Under the pieces are notes generated by a model. That model did not search any database, had not been told where the DNA came from, and saw nothing but the letters and a program-made list of their open reading frames with translations. From positions 1 to 64,000 of the forward strand of contig NZ_JBOFIN010000071.1 in NCBI RefSeq assembly GCF_051650185.1: 64,000 nucleotides of DNA, given 5' to 3'. Shown here piece after piece: positions 35,241 to 43,864 of the stretch. The translations under genes and the position numbers were made by a program. Numbering within the stretch: the first letter of the stretch is position 1; each line of letters opens with the position of its first letter. This stretch comes from Scandinavium sp051650185. Its GTDB lineage: Bacteria; Pseudomonadota; Gammaproteobacteria; Enterobacterales; Enterobacteriaceae.

Positions 35241-35711
35241 TCACCGCTTATGGCAGTAAAGCGAGGGGACATTGGAGGTCGCAAATATCCAGGCTTCGGT
35301 ATAGTCATCAATCAGCAGGCTAAGTTGTCGGCCTGGCTTATCGTAAAATGCTGGCAGTGTGCCGCTAAGGTCATCTGCGCTTGCGGTATCGGCGAACGTC
35401 TTCACGACTCGTGTATTTTGCAGAATATGAGCGCGGTTTTGCTGCTCATAGCTGAAGTAAACATTGCGGCTGATTCGGGAAACGGTGTCCCCCTCACCCT
35501 GCAACTTACCATTAATGGTTACCACCCCCTTATGTTGCTCCATCCGCCAGGACAGGGTTCCGGCAAAACGTTTGTTAGCAATCTCCCACACCACATTGCC
35601 CACGCAGTCGAGACGCTGCGGCGCAAGCCAGGCGTGCCACAACCAAAGTGCGGAGAATGCCGCCATCATCAGTGTGACAGCCAAAAATGGCACCTTGAGT
35701 TTATTCTTCAT
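35241..35711 (-). CDS. FidL-like single-pass membrane protein
   Basis: A 156-residue protein with a short basic N terminus (MKNKLK), one membrane helix (about 7-28, VPFLAVTLMMAAFSALWLW) and a periplasmic domain of about 125 residues with two cysteines. Its start overlaps the stop of the upstream regulator (TGATG), so the two are coupled. Salmonella SPI-3 pairs the ToxR-like regulator MarT with the membrane protein FidL in this way. By analogy with ToxS it may modulate the regulator in the periplasm. Absent from this site in E. coli K-12. Confidence 0.75.
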   Translation of the reverse strand: MKNKLKVPFLAVTLMMAAFSALWLWHAWLAPQRLDCVGNVVWEIANKRFAGTLSWRMEQHKGVVTINGKLQGEGDTVSRISRNVYFSYEQQNRAHILQNTRVVKTFADTASADDLSGTLPAFYDKPGRQLSLLIDDYTEAWIFATSNVPSLYCHKR

Positions 35712-36457
35712 CACTCTTCCGTCCAGTAATAATGAGAGGCACAAACAGCCGTCGCTTCTTTTCTGGCATCTTTATTACAGACGAAAGCGGCAACACGCTC
35801 TGCGTGGCGATGCCCGGAAATAAACACATGGCTACCAGCGACACAGAGTTCAGGGTGGCTGTCCAACATTTTCAGGCTGCGCGTAGATAAGATTTCATTG
35901 GCGGCATGATAAATTTCACACCGTTCTTCAAGACGTAAGTGTAAGGAAGAAGGGATAAAATTTTGGAATGGTAGCTCCGGTTGTAAAAAATAGCCTGCCA
36001 GCCACATCGATATAATCGCAGCCCATAACAAGGAGGCGCCATAAAGCCCCCAACGGGATTTTATTTTCCGCAGGGGTAAGGGCTTCTTTTCCTGAGAAAT
36101 TTGCTCCTGTTTTTTTACCCGCGGAATTTTCTCTACGGTCGTCCTGTCATCCAGAATCAAACCACGCCGAGAAATAGTTTTTACCGTCTCACGGGACAAC
36201 CCAACGTCAGCCAATGCGTTACGTAACGTTAAAATAGACTGATAAAACGTATTCGGTGTCGTCACTTCATTTCTCGCCCCCCACCCCACTTTCAATAAAG
36301 TATTTTGAGAAGCAATTTCATTTCTGTTAGCGATTAAATAGAGAAGGCAAAGTGATGCAGGCAGTTGCAGATGGACATCTTTGCCTGTCTGTCGATTCGT
36401 CATCCTTTTGAGATCGGGATCGAACTCGACCTGTTGATTAATGAGATACATTCTCAC
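35711..36457 (-). CDS. MarT/CadC/ToxR-like membrane-bound transcription regulator
   Basis: A 248-residue one-component regulator. The cytoplasmic winged helix (about 1-105) contains NTLLKVGWGARNEVTTPNTF and LRNALADVG. A basic linker (about 112-136) leads to one membrane helix (about 138-158, LYGASLLWAAIISMWLAGY) and a periplasmic domain of about 90 residues with four cysteines, allowing disulfide-based sensing. Operon with the FidL-like gene; divergent from the LuxR-type gene and the autotransporter. In Salmonella, MarT activates the autotransporter gene misL, so the neighbouring autotransporter is the obvious candidate target. Confidence 0.82.
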   Translation of the reverse strand: MRMYLINQQVEFDPDLKRMTNRQTGKDVHLQLPASLCLLYLIANRNEIASQNTLLKVGWGARNEVTTPNTFYQSILTLRNALADVGLSRETVKTISRRGLILDDRTTVEKIPRVKKQEQISQEKKPLPLRKIKSRWGLYGASLLWAAIISMWLAGYFLQPELPFQNFIPSSLHLRLEERCEIYHAANEILSTRSLKMLDSHPELCVAGSHVFISGHRHAERVAAFVCNKDARKEATAVCASHYYWTEE

Positions 36458-36996
36458 CTCCTGAATAATGCACGTCCTTTGCAGCTACGCTAAAAATGAA
36501 GGTTCCGGCGTCATATTTAAATACGTAATTAAGACTAATATTTAAGGCTCAGAATAATGACTCTGAAATAAGAAAAATAAGTTCATGCAATACAATCAGT
36601 TATGAAACGTTAGTCTTAGGTGACGATCAGGTGTGTTTAGCTAAAAAGATATCAGTACCTTTCCATTCCCGAACTCACTACATTTTAAGGCATGCCAGAG
36701 ACCCACATGGCGTGCAGGCAGAGCCCGCACTCAGGGCTCAAAATCTTTAACCATTCGTGCTATTTGCCCGAATTAAACAATCTCGCGTATTGGTAATATT
36801 GTCCTGGATGAGAGCAACAACATCCCAAATCATTCTGTTAGCACATGACCGGTAGCGTGGGGGTTTCAGGAGTAGATCAGAATTTATTGCGCCATTAGTT
36901 CCCTATAGAAATTAGGTATTCAGCAACTATTTATTCGTGAATTGACACAGTAATCGACCAATGAAATATTGCAGCGGACCCATGACAGGAGCCAGG
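36458..36996. promoter_or_regulatory. Long AT-rich divergent control region
   Basis: About 540 bp without a convincing gene, visibly AT-richer than the backbone. A 9-bp inverted repeat TAAGACTAA (36530-36538) and TTAGTCTTA (36610-36618), 71 bp apart, lies 73-161 bp upstream of the MarT-like gene and could bind it or the LuxR-type protein. No clear sigma70 promoter can be fixed by eye. Confidence 0.45.
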
Positions 36997-37614
36997 ATGA
37001 TGATAAAGCCATCACAACATGACATTCATTGTATTGGCTGCGAACACTCATGTCAGATTTATCCAGAGGCGGTCCTTCGCTCGCAATACTGCGGACAATC
37101 CTCTTTTGCGATCTGGCCTGAGGGAAATCTTTTTTTACAACAGGGGATACTTACAAAATTAAGGAAGGAAAATAACAGGTTGTCATGTGGGTTTATCTTT
37201 GTCGACTTTTCCCTCCCCTGGCTACGCGATTTTACCGATGCTAAATGGATCGATGATTTAATTAAAACAGGCATGCGTATTGTCATTATCACTGATAATC
37301 ACTTGCGGCCACTGGCAAATTACTGGATATCCCGAAGCAATAAAATCCATGGCATTCTTTATGCCAGTGATGACGATGATATACAGCGAATGAAAATAAG
37401 ACGTTTATTCACTGGGCGATTGGCACTCGATCGCCAGGGAAGAATGCTTAATTATTCGGAAGTGATGCTCCTCAGCCGTTTTATGTCTGGAATATGCACG
37501 CAAGGGATTATTAGCATAGATAAGATTGAAACGAAGAAAGTTTACGTCCGCAAATACCGACTGGAGAAAAAACTCGGGTTCACCGTTCAACAACTCATAT
37601 CACGCGTTTTATAA
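36997..37614 (+). CDS. LuxR/GerE-type regulator, divergent member
   Basis: About 205 residues from MMIKPSQHD, with AGGAG five bases upstream; an ATG at 36961 has no ribosome site. The C-terminal region (MLNYSEVMLLSRFMSGICTQ through the YRLEKKLGFTVQQL region) fits a GerE-like helix-turn-helix, similar in style to the RcsA/BglJ/YjjQ/EcpR regulators. The N-terminal part has a receiver-like alternation but no clear phospho-acceptor Asp. Three cysteines cluster in DIHCIGCEHSCQI. It lies 70 bp upstream of the autotransporter and is AT-rich, suggesting transfer. Target and signal unknown. Confidence 0.7.
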   Translation: MMIKPSQHDIHCIGCEHSCQIYPEAVLRSQYCGQSSFAIWPEGNLFLQQGILTKLRKENNRLSCGFIFVDFSLPWLRDFTDAKWIDDLIKTGMRIVIITDNHLRPLANYWISRSNKIHGILYASDDDDIQRMKIRRLFTGRLALDRQGRMLNYSEVMLLSRFMSGICTQGIISIDKIETKKVYVRKYRLEKKLGFTVQQLISRVL

Positions 37615-37684
37615 GCCAATACATTCATTTTCTTCGCGTTTATTTCTGCGCGGGTGACGCTACGCCTGAAGGAAGGAGGCTGGT

Positions 37685-40576
37685 ATGCATTATTCTAATC
37701 AATACTCTCGTATCGCTATTGCGGTTTCAACCGCACTCGCCTCAATGGTGTTTTCTGCTCATGCAGGTAACGGCATTGATTTTGATAACTTGCCGAACAG
37801 TGGCCTGGTATCGAGTTTACCGCCTGAGCTGCAGGCGTTAATTCCCGGCACCGCCAATACGACGTATCAGAAAGTCAGTTCAGCGCCGAATTATGTGTAT
37901 GCCTGGGACGGCGGCACGCTGAATATTTACGGTGATAATGTGACGCTCAATGGCCCCGGCCAGGAAGCATTCGAGCACACCATCACCGTGATTCGCAACT
38001 CAACATCCGGCAGCCCTGGGGTGATTTTCGGCGACGGCCTGACCATCAACACCGCCTCAAAGGTAGCAGCCAACGCGGGTAAAGACGTCGACGGCATTCG
38101 AACCCACGGTACCAACACCCCCGACAACCCGGTGTTTATTATTACCGGCGATCGCACCTCTATTTTGGTGAACGGCTACAGCGGAGATGGCATTAACGCC
38201 GGGTACAGTTCATTCAGCCAGGGGTCTCTTGGCTCTGCCAGCATTTATACCGGGAATGAACTCTATATCGAAACGACGGGCGATCAAGGCCGAGGGATTT
38301 CCGTTTATGCCCTGAAAGACGCCACTCAGGCGAAAAACAGTGTGATTACCGGCGACGCCGCGCACATCATCACCCGGGGCAGCAGTGCTGAAGGCATTCG
38401 AACCGGCCAAAGCGGCTCCTGGGTTCGCCTGGGCGAGCGGTCTGTTATTGAAACTTACGGCTCATCCTCGTACGGGCTTTATGCAACGTCTTCATCCCTG
38501 ATTGAATTAGGCAAAGGCGCGACCATTTCGACCGACAACAAAACGGCCCATGCCGTTTATGCCTATAACAAGGGCGTTATCTCGCTGGACGATAACGCAA
38601 GCATCACCACCCATGGCGATTCCGCTCATGGGGTATATGCCTATTCCTCTGGCATCGCGAATCTTGGTGATGGAGCCCGGGTCGATATCAACAGTACCGG
38701 CAAAACCAGCGCAAGCGCCAAAGCGCCGATGGGCCTGTATGCCTACTCCCGCGGTGCGATCAATCTTGCAGGCGGGGCAACCATCACCATGGCAGGAACC
38801 GCCGCAGACGAGAGCTATGCCCTGTTCGCCAGCAACGGCGGGTTGATTGATGCTTCTTCTGGCGGCCAGTTCACTATCAAGGGAGATATTCTCTCTTCGG
38901 GAAGCGCGACGGCTTCCAGCTCCAACCCGCTCCAGTACAGCACCATTGCGCTGAATATGACGGATAACTCACTGTGGAACGGCGCGTCTGCGGTGGATGG
39001 TGGAGCCACGCTTGATCTGACCATGAGCAACACCACATGGAACATGACCAACAGCTCAACGCTAACGTCGTTGACGTTAAACGCGGGCAGTACCGTGAAT
39101 TTCCAGCACGCAGACGATAACTGGCAAACCCTGACCATCAACCAGGATTATGTCGGCAACGGCGGCAAGCTGGTCTTCAATACTGTCCTGTTTGACGATG
39201 ACTCTGACACCGACAAACTCATCGTTAACGGCAGTACGTCGGGCAATACGCTTGTCGCAATGAACAACATCGGTGGCACGGGCGCACAGACCGTTGAAGG
39301 CATTGAGATAATCGAGGTCAATGGCAGTTCGGACGGTGCTTTCGAAAAATCAGGGCGTATCGTGGCCGGTGGCTTCGACTACAACCTGGAGAAAAAAGCG
39401 GGGAACTGGTATCTGACAAGCCTTGTAGAGCCCGAAGATCCGATTGAGCCGCCAGATCCCATCGACCCACCCGATCCGGTCGATCCTGTAGACCCACCAG
39501 CGCCTGTCGATCCCGTTGATCCCCCTGCGCCTGTGGACCCGGTTGAACCTGAAACACCCGTTCCCCCTACGCCACCAGCACCGGAACCAACCCCTGCGGG
39601 TGAGCATCAGTATCGCCCGGAGTTCGGCAGCTATCTGGCGAACAACTATGCCGCCAATACGCTGTTCCTGACGCGTCTGCACGATCGCCTGGGCGAAACG
39701 CAGTATACCGATATGCTCACTGGCGAACAGAAAGTCACCAGCATGTGGATGCGTAACGTCGGCGGTCACACTCGCTTTAAGGACGGCAGCGGCCAGCTTA
39801 AAACTCAGAGCAACCGTTATGTTCTGCAACTGGGCGGCGATCTGGCGCAATGGAGCAATGATGGCCTCGACCGATGGCACCTGGGCGTGATGGCCGGTTA
39901 TGCAAACAGCCAAAGCAGAACCCACTCCAGCCTGACGGGTTATCACTCACGTGGCCAGATCACCGGCTACAGCGCCGGGGTCTACGCCACCTGGTATGCC
40001 AACGATGCCGATAAGACTGGCACTTATGTTGATAGCTGGGCGCTCTACAACTGGTTTGATAACAAAGTGATGGGCCAGGATTTAGCGACCGAGAAATACA
40101 AATCCAAAGGGGTAACCGCCTCGGTAGAAGCGGGCTACAGCTTAAAACTGGGGGGATCAGGGCGTGACAGCTACTGGCTCCAGCCTAAAGCACAGCTGGT
40201 GTGGATGGATGTGCAAGCCGACGATCATCGTGAAGAAAATGGCTCAAGGGTCAAAGACGACACGGACGGTAATCTGCTCACTCGTCTGGGCGTGAAGGCT
40301 TACATCAAAGGGCACAACGCCCTCGACGATGATAAAGCCCGTGAGTTCCAGCCTTTCGTGGAAGCCAACTGGATCCACAACACCCGGAATGTCAGCGTAA
40401 AAATGGACGATATTCGCAACGAGATGCGAGGCACCAAAAATATCGGCGAGCTGAAGCTGGGTGTGGAAGGGCAACTCACGCCACGCCTGAACGTCTGGGG
40501 CAACGTCGCTCAGCAGATGGGCGACAAAGGCTACAGCGACACGCAGGGCATGCTCGGTGTGAAATATAACTTCTGA
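37685..40576 (+). CDS. Type V autotransporter, AIDA/MisL-like adhesin
   Basis: A 963-residue outer-membrane autotransporter. The signal peptide (about 1-27, ending FSAHA) is followed by a passenger of about 555 residues with repeated beta-helix units (for example GDSAHGVYAYSSGIANLGDG) ending in a pertactin-like region. A Pro-Asp-rich linker (about 582-640) precedes a C-terminal barrel (about 690-963) ending GVKYNF. The ribosome site GGAAGGAGG is strong. It resembles the MisL/ShdA/AIDA group that binds host matrix, but no protease motif or RGD was seen. Regulators of MarT and LuxR type lie just upstream, and a terminator follows. Confidence 0.9.
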   Translation: MHYSNQYSRIAIAVSTALASMVFSAHAGNGIDFDNLPNSGLVSSLPPELQALIPGTANTTYQKVSSAPNYVYAWDGGTLNIYGDNVTLNGPGQEAFEHTITVIRNSTSGSPGVIFGDGLTINTASKVAANAGKDVDGIRTHGTNTPDNPVFIITGDRTSILVNGYSGDGINAGYSSFSQGSLGSASIYTGNELYIETTGDQGRGISVYALKDATQAKNSVITGDAAHIITRGSSAEGIRTGQSGSWVRLGERSVIETYGSSSYGLYATSSSLIELGKGATISTDNKTAHAVYAYNKGVISLDDNASITTHGDSAHGVYAYSSGIANLGDGARVDINSTGKTSASAKAPMGLYAYSRGAINLAGGATITMAGTAADESYALFASNGGLIDASSGGQFTIKGDILSSGSATASSSNPLQYSTIALNMTDNSLWNGASAVDGGATLDLTMSNTTWNMTNSSTLTSLTLNAGSTVNFQHADDNWQTLTINQDYVGNGGKLVFNTVLFDDDSDTDKLIVNGSTSGNTLVAMNNIGGTGAQTVEGIEIIEVNGSSDGAFEKSGRIVAGGFDYNLEKKAGNWYLTSLVEPEDPIEPPDPIDPPDPVDPVDPPAPVDPVDPPAPVDPVEPETPVPPTPPAPEPTPAGEHQYRPEFGSYLANNYAANTLFLTRLHDRLGETQYTDMLTGEQKVTSMWMRNVGGHTRFKDGSGQLKTQSNRYVLQLGGDLAQWSNDGLDRWHLGVMAGYANSQSRTHSSLTGYHSRGQITGYSAGVYATWYANDADKTGTYVDSWALYNWFDNKVMGQDLATEKYKSKGVTASVEAGYSLKLGGSGRDSYWLQPKAQLVWMDVQADDHREENGSRVKDDTDGNLLTRLGVKAYIKGHNALDDDKAREFQPFVEANWIHNTRNVSVKMDDIRNEMRGTKNIGELKLGVEGQLTPRLNVWGNVAQQMGDKGYSDTQGMLGVKYNF
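39427..39597 (+). repeat. Proline-rich linker repeat in the autotransporter
   Basis: Imperfect tandem units encode VDPVDPPAP twice and a related VDPVEPETP, within a longer Pro/Asp/Glu-rich tract. Such a tract can vary in length by slippage or recombination and spaces the passenger from the barrel. Confidence 0.8.
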
Positions 40577-40587
40577 TGTTTTACTCA

Positions 40588-40617
40588 CAAAAAAGCCGCT
40601 GGTTTCAGCGGCTTTTT
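40588..40617. terminator. Bidirectional terminator of the autotransporter and PTS-operon genes
   Basis: AAAAGCCGCTG-GTTT-CAGCGGCTTTT flanked by A and T runs. The hairpin contains the last codons and the TGA stop (40605-40607) of the convergent PRD regulator. Confidence 0.88.
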
Positions 40618-42734
40618 TCTTTTGTGCCCGACAAGCTATGGCTCAAAACGGCGGACTGTACCGCTTTAAGCGAAGAGGCTTGCAGAAGCGCGTTAAGCAC
40701 CTCGTCATCGCTTATCAGCGCGTTCAACGTCTCCAGCAGCGGAATATGCGAAAGGTTCGTTGTGGGCACAAGAATGACAATCACGCGCGGCGTTAACGTC
40801 ACGCCGGGCAGGCCAAATTCCAGCGGATGTTTAAGTTTCAGCAGAGAAAGTGCTCCTTCAGTGGCACCTTGCGGTGGCGCATCATGCAGCAGCAGGATAT
40901 CGGGCGTGAGGTAGGTTGTAATGCCCCGCTGTTCAATCTGGCGGATAATCGCGCGCGCATATTCGACACCCACACAGCCTTTATCAACCAGGGGTTGAGC
41001 TGCTTTACGGATAAGCTGTCGCCAGCCCGACTGTCGGCCAGTAAACGCGATATCCGGTAGCAACGAAGTTGAAGGCGTTGTCGAACTGAACGAACGCCGC
41101 TGCTGTTTCTGAATGAACTGGCTAATGATAGTGCTGAACTCCTGACGCAGCGGCTCTTTCTGCTGAGGCGCCAGACGAGAGGCAGTTGCCACCAACATGT
41201 TCACCAGCTCGGCAATTCCCACCGCCTCAATATTGTGTTCAAGCAGCAACCGAAGCTGCTGTTTTTCGCTGTCGGTAAGCATGTGCTGAGTCTGAATAAA
41301 CCCCACATGGGAAGGAATGGGGCAGCGAAGGCCGATGGTACTCACCACCAGCCGGATGTGCGGGCCGATACCCTGCTGTTGCAGCTGGCTTGCCGAGAGA
41401 TGCTCAATGAGCAAGGGTAACACCGTGAGGTTTCGGAGCTGATTTTCGAGGATGGCTGTGGAAGACATGCCTCCCTCCGTGACCAGCAAGATATGCTGTT
41501 CACCCGTTTCCGGTCGCCGGTCAAGCCAGGCCGCAAAGCTGATAACGATGTAGCTCAGCTCATCATCACAAAACGCCACCTGATACTCCTGCTCCAGGCT
41601 GACGATGATCTGCCGGCAGAGGCGAAAGATGAGCGGGTAGCGCTGAAGGATCTCCTCTTTCAGCACATTTTTACTGTGCATGCCAAACAGACAGCGATGA
41701 ATGGCGGGCCCGAGATGCGAGAACAGGCGAGATTCCAGTTGCTCCACGTCCAGCAGATACACACCCGAAAGCGCCTGAAATTGCATAATCAGCTGCTTCA
41801 CTGCCGCCATCAGGCGGCTATCAGCCTGCTCCAGGCCTTGTAGCGGCGTCACTTTTTTACTCGCTGAAAACAGGAGTGAGAAAAACAGCGTGTTGCCAGA
41901 AATCTCGGGAAAACCCAAATCGCGCGCCAGCGACGTATTCAGGGCTGCGGCAATTTCGCATTCAGTCTGTTCACGTAAAAAGCGTGTCTGCACGGGCGTA
42001 AACTGCGGATAGTGACCTTTGAGCGTATCCAGCACGCTAAACATCATCATGTACTTCAGGGCCCTACGGTCTTTATCGCTAAATGTACGGTTCAGCTGCT
42101 GCTCAGTCTGCTTGAGCCGTGACTCTATCCTCTGTTGAACCTCTGTCGGATTTTTCCCTCTCTTCTCCAGCGGCTGCAAAAAAATCTGCGCAGTGCGGCT
42201 TTCGGCCTGATTATCTGAATATTTCAGCACATGCTGAAGTGTCTGCTGCACAGCCAGACGGCGTGCAAGATCACTCCCTTCGATCCGATAACCCTGCTTC
42301 TTATCAACGGCCAGCGTCAATTGCTGGTGCTGTAAATGCTGCTTCAGCAGGCTGAGATCTTCAAGCGTGGTATTTCGGCTGACGAGGTTAAGTTCACTGA
42401 GGTGATGAGTAAAAGCAGGTTCGGGATGACAGGCGAGGTGGAGCAATAGGTTATCGCGCCGTTCTTCTGCGCTGAGTTTGTACTGCTGACCATGAAGCAC
42501 GCTGAGTTTGCTCAGGACTTCACGAGCGTCTTCTTCCACAAGCCGCACGCCGTGGCGAGGATCGCAAAGCAGGGGACTGAAACCTTCTGCCATCAGCCAG
42601 TCGTTAATCTTAGCTCGCCGGTAATAGAAATTACGTTGTGGCAAACCAATTCGCTCGCAGAGCATTTTGATGGTCATCCCAGGCTCGGCGGCAATCTTTT
42701 TCAGGATGTCTACGGCCAGGTGATCGAGCTGCAT
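40605..42734 (-). CDS. PRD-containing PTS transcription regulator (MtlR/LicR type)
   Basis: A 709-residue activator-type regulator. An N-terminal helix-turn-helix region (about 1-130) is followed by PRD1 (about 190-300), PRD2 (about 305-410), an EIIB-like domain (about 415-500) and a C-terminal EIIA-like domain (about 560-705) with His617 in ILLLHDAPP. The second conserved His of each PRD appears replaced by Ser (around 286-290 and Ser399), and the EIIB loop VTEGGMSST lacks the usual Cys, so phosphorylation control may rest on the EIIA-like His. GGAG precedes the ATG at 42734. Last gene of the PTS operon, so it is probably the local regulator. Confidence 0.85.
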   Translation of the reverse strand: MQLDHLAVDILKKIAAEPGMTIKMLCERIGLPQRNFYYRRAKINDWLMAEGFSPLLCDPRHGVRLVEEDAREVLSKLSVLHGQQYKLSAEERRDNLLLHLACHPEPAFTHHLSELNLVSRNTTLEDLSLLKQHLQHQQLTLAVDKKQGYRIEGSDLARRLAVQQTLQHVLKYSDNQAESRTAQIFLQPLEKRGKNPTEVQQRIESRLKQTEQQLNRTFSDKDRRALKYMMMFSVLDTLKGHYPQFTPVQTRFLREQTECEIAAALNTSLARDLGFPEISGNTLFFSLLFSASKKVTPLQGLEQADSRLMAAVKQLIMQFQALSGVYLLDVEQLESRLFSHLGPAIHRCLFGMHSKNVLKEEILQRYPLIFRLCRQIIVSLEQEYQVAFCDDELSYIVISFAAWLDRRPETGEQHILLVTEGGMSSTAILENQLRNLTVLPLLIEHLSASQLQQQGIGPHIRLVVSTIGLRCPIPSHVGFIQTQHMLTDSEKQQLRLLLEHNIEAVGIAELVNMLVATASRLAPQQKEPLRQEFSTIISQFIQKQQRRSFSSTTPSTSLLPDIAFTGRQSGWRQLIRKAAQPLVDKGCVGVEYARAIIRQIEQRGITTYLTPDILLLHDAPPQGATEGALSLLKLKHPLEFGLPGVTLTPRVIVILVPTTNLSHIPLLETLNALISDDEVLNALLQASSLKAVQSAVLSHSLSGTKEKSR

Positions 42735-42786
42735 GTCGTCTCCTGAAATAACTGGCACACAAGTGCCAGTTTTCGCGGTCAGTGAC

Positions 42787-43854
42787 TTACAGGAAGGACG
42801 GGAAAGGCAGATCCGTTTCCGCTTCGAAAATATCCGGGAAGCCACGCGGGTGCTGGTAAACGCGACGATTGCGATCCTGCGGATAGGTAAACTTACCGCC
42901 GGGTTGCCAGATGAACGGCACAAACTGGTACTGCAGGCGATGACGACGCATTTCGAACAGCGTCAGGATTTCGTTGGTGTCCGCCAGCATGTTGCACCAG
43001 ATGTCATGGTGGAACGGGATCATCACATCCGTACGCAGCGCTTCGCCCATTCGCAGAATATCAACAGCCGTCATTTTGTCGGTAATGCCGATCGGGTTTT
43101 CGCCAAACGAGCCCAGCGCTACGTCAATATTATGCTGTTTGCCATGCTGAGCGTACATGTTGGAGTAGTGAGAATCGCCTGAATGATAGATGTTGCCGCC
43201 CGGTGTTTTCAGCAGATAATTCACCGAGCGCAGATCCATATCCGGCACCGCTGCGCCGTCATCTGCCAGCGGTTTTGGCGGCTCGGTGATGAGGATCGTA
43301 CGGTCGGAGGACTCGAGCACCACAATTTCCATATCCTTGATTTTAACAACGTCGCCCGGCTTCACCACGCGACAACGTTTCGCAGGAACGCCCCACTGCA
43401 TCCACAGATCCACACACGCCTGCGGGCCGATGAAAGGCACATCCGGAGCGCAGTTTTTCAGCACCGCCGCAGCCACGTTGATGTCGATATGGTCGGCGTG
43501 GTAGTGCGTCGACAGCACCGCATCAATCTCTTTAATCGAGAACGGATCGAGCACAAACGTGGTGCTGCGCAGGTTTGGCTGAGCGATACGCGCACCGCTC
43601 ATACGCGCCATCTGATGACTCGGTTTCATATCCGGCAGGTTCTTTTTACGCTTGCCGGTGCCGCACCAGAAATCAATGCTGACGTTGGCGTTGCCCGGAG
43701 TTTTCACCCACAGACCCACACAGCCCAGCCACCACATTGCCACAGAATTGGGCGCGACTTTTTCGGCGCTGATTTCATCATTCAGCCAGGTGCCCCACTC
43801 AGGAAAAGTATTCTGCACCCAGGATTCGCGGGTTATTTCGTTTACATGACTCAT
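42787..43854 (-). CDS. UlaG-like L-ascorbate-6-phosphate lactonase
   Basis: A 355-residue metallo-beta-lactamase-fold hydrolase highly similar to E. coli UlaG, which opens L-ascorbate 6-phosphate to 3-keto-L-gulonate 6-phosphate. The start MSHVNEITRESW aligns with UlaG MSKVKSITRESW. The metal motif STHYHADHID keeps HxHxDH, and SGDSHYSN and PFHHDIW supply further ligands. E. coli ulaG is transcribed divergently from ulaA-F; here the gene is inside the operon, ten bases after the decarboxylase/synthase gene. Substrate may differ from ascorbate phosphate. Confidence 0.88.
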   Translation of the reverse strand: MSHVNEITRESWVQNTFPEWGTWLNDEISAEKVAPNSVAMWWLGCVGLWVKTPGNANVSIDFWCGTGKRKKNLPDMKPSHQMARMSGARIAQPNLRSTTFVLDPFSIKEIDAVLSTHYHADHIDINVAAAVLKNCAPDVPFIGPQACVDLWMQWGVPAKRCRVVKPGDVVKIKDMEIVVLESSDRTILITEPPKPLADDGAAVPDMDLRSVNYLLKTPGGNIYHSGDSHYSNMYAQHGKQHNIDVALGSFGENPIGITDKMTAVDILRMGEALRTDVMIPFHHDIWCNMLADTNEILTLFEMRRHRLQYQFVPFIWQPGGKFTYPQDRNRRVYQHPRGFPDIFEAETDLPFPSFL

Positions 43855-43864
43855 GATTCTCTCC

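Noticed and set aside
36658..36960. A gene in the long gap between the MarT-like and LuxR-type genes
   Set aside because: Stops occur in all frames at short intervals and no ribosome-site/start pair leads to a sizeable frame.
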